NCBI GenBank assembly: GCA_019752045.1 | Contig: JAIEMP010000011.1 | Location: 62,001 to 126,000 of the forward strand | From: Chitinophagaceae bacterium | GTDB taxonomy: Bacteria > Bacteroidota > Bacteroidia > Chitinophagales > Chitinophagaceae | DNA: 64,000 nucleotides | Reading direction: 5' to 3' | In this document: positions 38,863 to 47,780 of the stretch, one piece after another | How positions within the stretch are numbered: position 1 is the first letter of the stretch | Layout of the letters: the number at the start of each line of letters is the position of its first letter | The notes under the pieces: model-generated | Database searches by the model: none | What the model was told of the DNA's origin: nothing | What the model saw: the letters and a program-made list of their open reading frames with translations, nothing else | Translations under genes and position numbers: made by a program

Positions 38863-40374
38863 ATGAAGAAGATCGCAATAAAAATATCAACGCTGTTTCT
38901 GTTTACACTGATGCTTGCATCATGTAAAAAATGGGTGGATTACAATCCACGTGAAGATTTCAAAATAACGGAACTGGATTATCTGCAATCAGAATCAGAT
39001 TACCGTACAATGGTGGTAAGTGTTTACACACCGCTGCAATGGATTAATCAGGTAGTTCCTATCGGCGATATTGCATCAGACAATGCTGTAAGCGGTGGAG
39101 AAAATGCATCGGATGTATTATCACTTCAGCAAATAGATGATTACACACATACACCGGTTAACTCTACTTTAACTGACATCTGGGTTTCGGCTTATGAAGG
39201 TGTGAACCGTGCCAATTATATGACGCAGTACAAAGAAAAAAATCTTGCCGGCAACAGTATTGAGTTTGCAGGTAAAGAAGCATTGTATGGCGAAGTATAT
39301 TTCATACGTGCTTACTACTATTTTACACTGGTAAAAATGTTTGGTGATGTGCCGCTGTTTGTAGACAAACGTTTAGGTCTTACTGAAAGTAAAACCCTGC
39401 AACGTGCACCAAAAGCAGAAGTGTACAAACAAATTGAACTGGATCTTAATAATGCAATTACAGCTTTACCTGCCGTTCAACAGCAAAAAGGACGTATTAC
39501 AAAGTATGCTGCACAGGCTCTGTTAGGAAAAGTGTTGTTGTATCAAAATAAGTTTGATGCAGCAGCTACCGTACTGGAAAGCGTTATCACTGCGAGTTCA
39601 TTTTCATTGGTAAATGATTTTGGTTCGATGTTTTTATCAACAGGTGAAAATGGTACTGAGTCTGTTTTTGAAATACAATATTCTAACACTTCACCTTATT
39701 ACAACTGGGGCGGTGTTACAAGAGGTCAGGGAAATTATGCAGCGCAACAATGCGGCATCAGAGGTTTAAATGGTACTGCAGCTATGCCTTATGCAGCAGG
39801 TTGGAGTACCAATCTTCCTGCACAAAATCTTGCCAATGCATATGAAGCAGGCGACCGTCGCAAAGCAGTAACCGTTTTGGATATTGAAGCGTATAAAAAT
39901 GCCAATCCATCGTTTAATATTACGTATCAGGTAGCTCCTTATAAAAATACCGGATTGTATAATCAGAAATATTTACCACGCAAAGGCGAAACATCCGGAC
40001 AGCTTGAACTCAACTATGCCAACAACTTCCGCATTATCCGTTTTGCAGAAGTATTGCTCATGGCAGCAGAAGCATTTAACCGTTCAACTGCTCCAAACGA
40101 TGCAAAAGCACAAACCTATCTCAACAGAGTTCGTCAGCGTGCATTTGGAGATAACATGCACAACATTATTTCTACGGGAGCTGCACTGCGCCAGGCTATA
40201 TGGGATGAACGTCGTCTGGAACTGGGTATGGAAGGAGATCGTTTTTTTGATCTGGTACGCACAGGACAGGCCGCCACAAAAATTACAGGCTTTGTTGCAG
40301 GCAAGCACGAAGTGTTTCCCATACCACAACAGGAAGTACTTGTATCAGGCTTAACTCAAAATAATGGATATTAA
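38863..40374 (+). CDS. susD: SusD/RagB family nutrient-binding lipoprotein
   Basis: MLASCKKWVDYNPREDF lipobox; EALYGEVYFIRAYYYFTLVKMFGDVPLF; IRFAEVLLMAAEAFNR; IWDERRLELGMEGDRFFDLVRTG. Confidence 0.95.
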   Translation: MKKIAIKISTLFLFTLMLASCKKWVDYNPREDFKITELDYLQSESDYRTMVVSVYTPLQWINQVVPIGDIASDNAVSGGENASDVLSLQQIDDYTHTPVNSTLTDIWVSAYEGVNRANYMTQYKEKNLAGNSIEFAGKEALYGEVYFIRAYYYFTLVKMFGDVPLFVDKRLGLTESKTLQRAPKAEVYKQIELDLNNAITALPAVQQQKGRITKYAAQALLGKVLLYQNKFDAAATVLESVITASSFSLVNDFGSMFLSTGENGTESVFEIQYSNTSPYYNWGGVTRGQGNYAAQQCGIRGLNGTAAMPYAAGWSTNLPAQNLANAYEAGDRRKAVTVLDIEAYKNANPSFNITYQVAPYKNTGLYNQKYLPRKGETSGQLELNYANNFRIIRFAEVLLMAAEAFNRSTAPNDAKAQTYLNRVRQRAFGDNMHNIISTGAALRQAIWDERRLELGMEGDRFFDLVRTGQAATKITGFVAGKHEVFPIPQQEVLVSGLTQNNGY

Positions 40375-40400
40375 TTCCAACACATTTTAAACTGAAGATC

Positions 40401-42470
40401 ATGAACACAATAAAAAATATATTTCGGTTTGCACTTCTGCTGTTGCTGCTTACGGGTTGTAAACAGGAATTAACAGATGATTTATCGTTCCTCGAAAGTG
40501 CAGCTAAGGCCGATAAGTTATCTGCCATGTTCGATATTACGCAGGATAACACAGGCAACGTAACCATTACTCCAAACGGAGAGGGTGCTGTTTCTTATGA
40601 TGTTTTCTTTGGCGATGCCACAACTGCTCCTGCAAAAGTTGCAGCGGGAAAAAGTGTTACACATAAGTATGCAGAAGGTGTATATAATGTAAAACTGGTA
40701 GCTTACAATATCACTGGTGTAACAACTGAAGCAACCAGGCAGCTTACTGTTTCATTCAGAGCTCCTGAAAATCTGGAAGTAATTGCAGAAGTTGATGCAG
40801 TGAATAATTTTAAAGTAAACGTTTCTGCTAAAGCGTTGTACGAAACCATGTTTCGTGTATACTTTGGCGATGTGCCCAACGAAGTGCCGAAAACATTTTT
40901 AGAAGGTGAAACCATCAGCCATACATACGCTGCAGTTGGCACATATACTGTTCGTGTAGTGGCTTTGAGTGGTGGTGCTGCAACAACAGAGTTTACAAAA
41001 AATATTACGATTGTTGATCCGGTTTTATTGCCCATTACATTTGAATCGGCAACTGTACAATACAACTTCATCAATTTTGGTGGAGGTGTGGTAACGGTGA
41101 TTAACAACCCGCAGTCGGGTGGTATCAATACCAGTTCTAAAGTAGGACGGATGGTTAAAAATCCCGGTGAAGTATATGGCGGCAGTCTGATTACATTGGG
41201 AGCACCGATTGATTTTTCTGCTAACAAAGTTTTCAGAATGAAAGTGTTTTCTCCACGTGTTGGAGCAAGAGTGTTACTGAAAGTGGAGAATGCAACAAAC
41301 GGCGGTATCTTTTTTGAAAAAGAAGTAGCCACCACCGTTAGTAATGCGTGGGAAGATCTGGCGTTTGATTTCAATGCTGTAAATACCGCCAACAGCTATC
41401 AGAAAATCGTACTCATTTTTGATCTGGGTGTTGCAGGCGATGGTTCGCCCAACTTTACATTTCTCTTTGATGATATCAGACTAACCAATCAGCTGCCTGT
41501 AGGTTTACTGGCCTTGCCGGTTACATTTGATGAGACGGGTGTAAATTATGCCGTGATTGATTTTGGCGGTAACCAGTCTGTTGCAGCAGTTGATCCTACA
41601 AGTGCAACAAACAATGTAAAACGTACAACCAAACCAAACGGAGCCGAAACATGGGCAGGTACAACAATCGGATCGGGCTTTACAGCACGTATACCTTTTA
41701 CAGCTACAGCTACACAAATGAGTGTACGTATATACTCTCCATCTGCAGGATTAAGAATTCGTTTTAAAGTAGAAGACAAAAATGATAATACCAAGTCGGT
41801 TGAAACAGATAAACTTACTACCGTGGCCAATGCATGGGAAACACTGGTGTTTGATTTTGCCAACCAGGCTGCTGGTACTGCAGCAATGAATTTATCTTAC
41901 AACTACAACATGGGTTCTCTGTTTTTCGATTTTGGAAATCCTGGAAATGGAAAAGTGTTTTTGTGGGATGATGTAAGATTTTTAACGACCAACGTTGCAG
42001 GTGTTGTGCTGCCGCTCGATTTTGAATCTACAACACTCGTTTACAACATTACCAATTTTGAAGGAGGTGATTTAACCATCATCAACAATCCGCAGTCGAA
42101 CGGTATCAATACCAGCAGCCGTGTTGCAAGGATGATAAAAAATGCCGGCCAAACCTACGGCGGTAGCTTTATTACACTGGATGCACCCATCAATTTTTCA
42201 ACACAAAAGATTGTACGGATGAAAGTGTTTTCACCAAGAGTGGGAGCCAAAGTATTACTAAAGGTTGAAAACTTAACAAACGGTGCTCTCTTTTTTGAAA
42301 GAGAAGTGCTCACAACAGTTGCCAACGGATGGGAAGACCTCACCTTTGATTTCAATGCCGTCAACACCGCAAATTCTTATCAAAAGGTGGTGTTGATATT
42401 TGATAACGGTACAATGGGAGATGGTTCACCCAACTTCACCTTTTACTTAGATGATATCAGGCTTAATTAA
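40401..42470 (+). CDS. PUL surface lipoprotein with PKD-like domains and three repeated CBM-like modules
   Basis: LLLLTGCKQE lipobox; three units LPITFESATVQYNFINFGGG..., LPVTFDETGVNYAVIDFGGN..., LPLDFESTTLVYNITNFEGG... Confidence 0.8.
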   Translation: MNTIKNIFRFALLLLLLTGCKQELTDDLSFLESAAKADKLSAMFDITQDNTGNVTITPNGEGAVSYDVFFGDATTAPAKVAAGKSVTHKYAEGVYNVKLVAYNITGVTTEATRQLTVSFRAPENLEVIAEVDAVNNFKVNVSAKALYETMFRVYFGDVPNEVPKTFLEGETISHTYAAVGTYTVRVVALSGGAATTEFTKNITIVDPVLLPITFESATVQYNFINFGGGVVTVINNPQSGGINTSSKVGRMVKNPGEVYGGSLITLGAPIDFSANKVFRMKVFSPRVGARVLLKVENATNGGIFFEKEVATTVSNAWEDLAFDFNAVNTANSYQKIVLIFDLGVAGDGSPNFTFLFDDIRLTNQLPVGLLALPVTFDETGVNYAVIDFGGNQSVAAVDPTSATNNVKRTTKPNGAETWAGTTIGSGFTARIPFTATATQMSVRIYSPSAGLRIRFKVEDKNDNTKSVETDKLTTVANAWETLVFDFANQAAGTAAMNLSYNYNMGSLFFDFGNPGNGKVFLWDDVRFLTTNVAGVVLPLDFESTTLVYNITNFEGGDLTIINNPQSNGINTSSRVARMIKNAGQTYGGSFITLDAPINFSTQKIVRMKVFSPRVGAKVLLKVENLTNGALFFEREVLTTVANGWEDLTFDFNAVNTANSYQKVVLIFDNGTMGDGSPNFTFYLDDIRLN

Positions 42471-42490
42471 TTTAATAAAAAGTAATTTTT

Positions 42491-43390
42491 ATGATCAAGC
42501 ATAATCAATATACAATCGGATTTCTTTTTGTGTTGCTCGCCTTTATTACGGGTTGCGAAAAAAAAGAATATTCACTCGGCAATTTAACTACGCCTGCAGC
42601 TCTTACATTAACGACAGTTGTTGCCGGTGCAGATGTTGCCAATCCTAACGGTAACGGAACTGGTACAGTAAACATTACTGCATCTGCAACAAATACTATT
42701 ACTTATAAAATTGATTTTGGTAACGGCGATTCGCTGATAGTGCCATCTGGTACGATCAGTTATAAATACAGAACTCCCGGTACGTTCAGATATAACATTA
42801 CTGTAAACGCAATTGGTACAGGTGGCATTACTTCAACCATCAGTAAAACAATTACAGTTTTTGTTGCATTTGAAATTCCTGCTGATATGCTGGCATCGCT
42901 TACAGGCGGCAGTTCAAAAACATGGGTTACGGATAATGGAGCTATGGGTCATTTTGGTGTGGGACAACCTGATTTATTTTTCCCTAACTATTACGCAGCA
43001 CCACCAAATACAAGAGAAGCATGTGCTTATGATGATGAGATAACCCTCAGCAAAGATGCAAACAACGGTATTTCCATGCAGGTGAATAATAAAGGCGAAT
43101 CGTTTTCTATTGGAGGAGCTACTGCTTTTTATGGTTTCGGCGGTGGTGACGGTTGTTATCCGATCAATACCGGCGGACTTAAAAAGCTCATCTTTATGGA
43201 TGCATCATCAACATCTACACCGGCAACATCTACAAGAATTCAATTTGTAGTTCCGGGTAACGGGATCATTAATTTTGGTACAGGTGCAACGGAATATGAA
43301 ATATTATCTTTTACCAATACAGAGCTTCACCTGAGAAGCGTTGGTGTAACAGGGCTGGCATGGTATATGAAATTAAAAGTAAAACCCTAG
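42491..43390 (+). CDS. PUL lipoprotein with PKD-like domain
   Basis: FITGCEKKEY lipobox; NTITYKIDFGNGDSLIVPSGTISYKYRTPGTFRYNITVNA. Confidence 0.75.
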   Translation: MIKHNQYTIGFLFVLLAFITGCEKKEYSLGNLTTPAALTLTTVVAGADVANPNGNGTGTVNITASATNTITYKIDFGNGDSLIVPSGTISYKYRTPGTFRYNITVNAIGTGGITSTISKTITVFVAFEIPADMLASLTGGSSKTWVTDNGAMGHFGVGQPDLFFPNYYAAPPNTREACAYDDEITLSKDANNGISMQVNNKGESFSIGGATAFYGFGGGDGCYPINTGGLKKLIFMDASSTSTPATSTRIQFVVPGNGIINFGTGATEYEILSFTNTELHLRSVGVTGLAWYMKLKVKP

Positions 43391-43393
43391 TGT

Positions 43394-44416
43394 ATGAATA
43401 AGCTGTCCATCATCAGCATGATGTTAGTGGTTATGTTTTCTTTTTGTAAAAAGAAAAATAATCCACCTCCTGTTGAAGCTGCACCGGAAAATTTCACGTT
43501 GTCTGCTGTGGTCAATACAGATAACAGCGGTAATGTAACGTTTACTGCTTCTGCAGTTAATGCAGTGAGTTATGAGTATGGATTTGGTAACGGCGCATTT
43601 CAAATTGTCACATCGGGTACAGTTACATATAAATACCCGGCATCGGGTACTTATACAGTAAATGTTATTGCAAAGAGTGCATCCGGTAAAACAGCTTCCA
43701 AATCAATACAGGTTACTGTTACTGTTGCCTTATCTCTTGTTTGGAGCGATGAGTTTAATGCCAATGGTGCTCCGGATCCTGCTAAATGGGGATACGATCT
43801 TGGTGGCGGTGGTTGGGGTAACGGTGAGTTACAATATTATACCAGCCGTGCAGAAAATGCAGTGGTTCAAAACGGTGTATTGCGCATCAACCTCATCAAA
43901 GAAAATTTCAGCGGAAGTAATTATACATCGGCACGTTTGCTTTCCCGTGGAAAGTTTTCTTTTAAATATGGTACGGTTGAAGCAAGAGCCAAGCTGCCTG
44001 CAGGTGGTGGCACATGGCCTGCTATCTGGATGTTGGGTAATAATATTTCTACTGTAAGCTGGCCTGCATGCGGCGAAATTGATATCATGGAACATGTAGG
44101 AAACAGTTTGAACCGCATTCATGGTACACTGCATTATCCCGGCAGATCGGGCGGTAATGCAGATGGGAACAGTAAACTCATCAGCAACGCAACAACAGAG
44201 TTTCATTTGTACAAATTAGAATGGACTGCTGCAGCAATAAAAATTTATGTTGATAATGAAATCATCCATACAGTTGTTAACAGCAATGCGTTGCCGTTTA
44301 ATCAGGAATTCTTTTTCATTCTCAATGTTGCAATGGGCGGTTCGTTTGGCGGCGCAGTTGATCCTGCTGTTACAAATGCTGCGATGGAAATAGATTATGT
44401 AAGAGTATTTCAGTAA
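43394..44416 (+). CDS. GH16 beta-1,3-glucanase (laminarinase-like) with N-terminal PKD-like domain
   Basis: VWSDEFNANGAPDPAKWGYDLG, GTWPAIWMLGNNISTVSWPACGEIDIMEHVG (ExDxxE catalytic motif). Confidence 0.92.
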   Translation: MNKLSIISMMLVVMFSFCKKKNNPPPVEAAPENFTLSAVVNTDNSGNVTFTASAVNAVSYEYGFGNGAFQIVTSGTVTYKYPASGTYTVNVIAKSASGKTASKSIQVTVTVALSLVWSDEFNANGAPDPAKWGYDLGGGGWGNGELQYYTSRAENAVVQNGVLRINLIKENFSGSNYTSARLLSRGKFSFKYGTVEARAKLPAGGGTWPAIWMLGNNISTVSWPACGEIDIMEHVGNSLNRIHGTLHYPGRSGGNADGNSKLISNATTEFHLYKLEWTAAAIKIYVDNEIIHTVVNSNALPFNQEFFFILNVAMGGSFGGAVDPAVTNAAMEIDYVRVFQ

Positions 44417-44526
44417 ACGTTTTTTTATAATCAATAGCAGAAGTGAATCATGTTTTCTTTTTTAATTAAATATCTTTCACTTTCTTTTTAGCGAAACAAT
44501 TTCTTTTACTTCTCAACCGTATACAT

Positions 44527-45345
44527 ATGATCAGCAGAAATCAATCTGTTTATTTTTTACTTGCTGCATTGTTTTTCTGCAGTTTCAGTTTATATGCAAC
44601 CGCACAAAAGAAATATAAAAAACTGGTATGGGCCGATGAGTTTAATTATACCGGACTGCCCGATTCATTAAAGTGGAGTTATGATCTTGGAAGAGGCTGC
44701 CCGCAAAACTGCGGTTGGGGAAATAACGAACTGCAGTATTATACACAACGTCGCAAAGAAAATGCACGGGTTGAAAACGGGAAACTGATTATTCAGGCTC
44801 ATAAAGAAAATTATCAGGATGCTGCTTACACCTCTGCACGTTTAGTTTCTAAAAATAAAGGCGACTGGACCTATGGCCGCTTTGAAGCAAAAGCAAAATT
44901 ACCTGCAGGCACGGGTATGTGGCCCGCCATCTGGATGTTGCCTACCAACTGGGAATATGGCGGATGGCCGCACAGCGGTGAAATTGATATCATGGAAAAT
45001 GTAGGTTACTGGCCCGACTCCGCTCTGGGTACCGTTCACACCAATGCTTACAATGGTATGAAGGGAACACAACGCACCAACGGTTTACGGATCACCGATT
45101 TGTCAACAGCTTTTCATGTGTATGCCATTGAATGGACGCCGGAGAGTATTCTTTTTTTTATTGATGGTAAAAAGTATAATGAGTTTAAAAACGAACATAC
45201 CGGAAAAGATGCCTGGCCATTTGATAAAGCCTTTCATTTGCTGTTAAATGTTGCCGTAGGCGGTAACTGGGGTGGTAAATTTGGTGTTGATGATAAAATT
45301 TTTCCACAAAAAATGGAAGTTGATTACATCCGTGTATATCAGTAA
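44527..45345 (+). CDS. GH16 beta-1,3-glucanase (laminarinase-like)
   Basis: LVWADEFNYTGLPDSLKWSYDLG, GMWPAIWMLPTNWEYGGWPHSGEIDIMENVG. Confidence 0.93.
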   Translation: MISRNQSVYFLLAALFFCSFSLYATAQKKYKKLVWADEFNYTGLPDSLKWSYDLGRGCPQNCGWGNNELQYYTQRRKENARVENGKLIIQAHKENYQDAAYTSARLVSKNKGDWTYGRFEAKAKLPAGTGMWPAIWMLPTNWEYGGWPHSGEIDIMENVGYWPDSALGTVHTNAYNGMKGTQRTNGLRITDLSTAFHVYAIEWTPESILFFIDGKKYNEFKNEHTGKDAWPFDKAFHLLLNVAVGGNWGGKFGVDDKIFPQKMEVDYIRVYQ

Positions 45346-45416
45346 TAAAACAGCAGCCGATTACAGTATCTTTCAGCCGGCAAACAATTTCCAATCATAT
45401 TTACAATTTCACAACT

Positions 45417-47678
45417 TTGAAATCAAGAGCCTTTAAGCATGTCCTCATGCTGTTGCTTGTGTGTTCTCAGGTGCAGCATGCAACTGCACAGATCAGTAAA
45501 ATTGATCAGCGGGTTGAATCTGTTTTAAAACGGATGACACTGGAAGAAAAGATCGGTCAAATGAACCAGTACAATGGCGACTGGGCAGCTACCGGTCCCA
45601 TTACAAAAGATGGTGATAAACAAAATCAGATCAGAAAAGGAATGGTGGGAAGTATGCTCAACGTTACCGGTGTAAATCATACCAGAACATTGCAGGAAAT
45701 TGCCATGCAGTCACGAATGAAAATTCCGTTGTTATTTGGTCAGGATGTGATACATGGTTACCGTACAACATTTCCCATTCCTTTAGCAGAAGCAGCAAGC
45801 TGGGATATAGAAGCCATTGAACGCAGTGCAAGAATAGCTGCTGTTGAAGTAGCTGCAGCTGGTATTCACTGGACCTTTGCACCCATGGTCGACATCAGCC
45901 GTGATCCACGCTGGGGAAGAGTTATGGAAGGTGCAGGTGAAGATCCTTATCTGGGAAGCATCATAGCAAAAGCAAGAGTAAAAGGTTTTCAGGGAAAAGG
46001 TTTTGGCAACACCGATGCAGTGATGGCTTGCGTAAAACATTTTGCAGCTTATGGTGCAGCAGTTGGCGGCCGTGATTATAATTCGGTTGATATGAGTATG
46101 CGTACACTGTACGAATTATATCTGCCACCATTTAAAGCAGCGCTTGATGCAGGTGCTGCAACATTCATGAATTCATTTAATGATCTCAACGGAATTCCTG
46201 CAACAGGAAATACTTTTTTACAACGTGACCTGCTGAAAAATAAATGGAAGTTTACAGGATTTATTGTGAGCGATTGGGGAAGTGTGGGCGAAATGATTAA
46301 CCATGGTTTTGCAAAAGATAATGCACATGCTGCCATGCTTGCTGCCAATGCAGGCAGTGATATGGATATGGAAAGCAGAAGCTATATTCAACACTTGGCA
46401 AGAATGGTGAAAGAAGGAAAAGTGAAGATGAGTGTAATTGATGATGCTGTACGCCGCATACTAAAAAAGAAATTTGAAATGGGTTTGTTTGATGATCCGT
46501 TTAAATTTTGTAATGAAGCAAGAGAAAAAGAACAATGGAACAATCCTGCACATTTATCTGCAGCAAGAGATATAGCAAAGAAGAGTATTGTGTTATTAAA
46601 AAATGAATCCCCTCTTGGGAGGGGTGCAGGGGTGGGTTTGTTGCCAATCAGCAAACAAACCAAAACCATTGCTGTCATTGGTCCATTTGCAAAAGCGGTG
46701 AAAGACAATTTAGGTTTCTGGAGTTACGACTGGGCCGATGATACAGCAAGAATAAAAACGTTGTGGAGTGGTATTCAAAAAAAATTAAGTGCCGACTCTA
46801 AGATGATTTATGCAAAAGGATGTGGTATTACAGATACAAGTAAGGCAGGTTTTAGTGAAGCGGTGAATGCAGCTATGAATGCCGATGTTGTTGTGGTAAC
46901 GGTTGGTGAAGAAAGAGCCATGAGTGGTGAAGCTAAAAGCCTCAGCAGCATTCAGTTGCCGGGTGTACAGGAAGAATTGATAAAAGCATTGATGGCAACA
47001 GGTAAACCGGTTGTGGTATTGATCAGTGCAGGTCGTCCATTGATTTTTAACTGGACGGCCGATCATGTACCTGCTATTCTTTATACCTGGTGGTTAGGTA
47101 CAGAAGCAGGCGATGCTATTGCTGATGTGTTGTTTGGAGATTTTAATCCATCGGGTAAATTACCCATGAGTTTTCCAAGAACAGAAGGACAGATTCCTGT
47201 TTACTATAATTATTACAATACAGGACGTCCGGCAAAAAATGAAAACGATCTCAACTATGTATCGGCTTATATTGATTTACCCAACAGTCCAAAATTTCCG
47301 TTTGGTTATGGGTTGAGTTATACAAGGTTTGAGTATGGACAACTGCAGCTCAACAAAACATCGTTAAAAGGCAATGAGCAATTGAAAGTAAGTGTTACTG
47401 TCAGCAACTCCGGACAATATGCAGGAGAAGAAGTAGTGCAATTGTACATCAGGGATATGGTGGGTTCGGTTGTAAGACCTGTGAAAGAATTAAAAGGCTT
47501 TCAAAAAATCATGCTGCAGGCAGGGGAAAGCAAAACAGTTTCATTCGTGATTACAACAAACGATCTCCGCTTTTATAATAATGAGTTGAAGTTTGACTGG
47601 GAAGCAGGAGAATTTGAAATCATGATTGGAGGAAATTCAAAAGATGTGAATGTTGAGAATGTAAGCTGGAGTAAATAA
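45417..47678 (+). CDS. bglX: GH3 beta-glucosidase (second PUL copy)
   Basis: KIPLLFGQDVIHGYRTTFPIPLAEA, APMVDISRDPRWGRVMEGAGEDPYLG, GFIVSDWGSVGEM. TTG start proposed by the track; exact start uncertain. Confidence 0.9.
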   Translation: MKSRAFKHVLMLLLVCSQVQHATAQISKIDQRVESVLKRMTLEEKIGQMNQYNGDWAATGPITKDGDKQNQIRKGMVGSMLNVTGVNHTRTLQEIAMQSRMKIPLLFGQDVIHGYRTTFPIPLAEAASWDIEAIERSARIAAVEVAAAGIHWTFAPMVDISRDPRWGRVMEGAGEDPYLGSIIAKARVKGFQGKGFGNTDAVMACVKHFAAYGAAVGGRDYNSVDMSMRTLYELYLPPFKAALDAGAATFMNSFNDLNGIPATGNTFLQRDLLKNKWKFTGFIVSDWGSVGEMINHGFAKDNAHAAMLAANAGSDMDMESRSYIQHLARMVKEGKVKMSVIDDAVRRILKKKFEMGLFDDPFKFCNEAREKEQWNNPAHLSAARDIAKKSIVLLKNESPLGRGAGVGLLPISKQTKTIAVIGPFAKAVKDNLGFWSYDWADDTARIKTLWSGIQKKLSADSKMIYAKGCGITDTSKAGFSEAVNAAMNADVVVVTVGEERAMSGEAKSLSSIQLPGVQEELIKALMATGKPVVVLISAGRPLIFNWTADHVPAILYTWWLGTEAGDAIADVLFGDFNPSGKLPMSFPRTEGQIPVYYNYYNTGRPAKNENDLNYVSAYIDLPNSPKFPFGYGLSYTRFEYGQLQLNKTSLKGNEQLKVSVTVSNSGQYAGEEVVQLYIRDMVGSVVRPVKELKGFQKIMLQAGESKTVSFVITTNDLRFYNNELKFDWEAGEFEIMIGGNSKDVNVENVSWSK
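46605..46636 (+). repeat. Short GC-hairpin repeat inserted in frame inside the GH3 gene
   Basis: tcccctcttgggaggggtgcaggggtgggt, encoding SPLGRGAGVG. Confidence 0.65.
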
Positions 47679-47700
47679 ATAAATTAAAAAACTTTATATA

Positions 47701-47772
47701 GCCGGTAAGACGGGAAGTAGGGGAGAATACATTATTGTACTTCTTTTATTTCCGTCTTCCCGGCATTTTTTT
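47701..47772. terminator. Terminator-like inverted repeat between convergent genes
   Basis: gccggtaagacgg (47701-47713) pairs with ccgtcttcccggc (47752-47764), one mismatch, followed by attttttt. Confidence 0.7.
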
Positions 47773-47780
47773 AGAACTAA

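Noticed and set aside
40703-41392. 229-aa minus-strand ORF
   Set aside because: Antisense to the SusE-like lipoprotein. Its resemblance to ORF 42155..42367 is explained by the internal module duplication on the plus strand.
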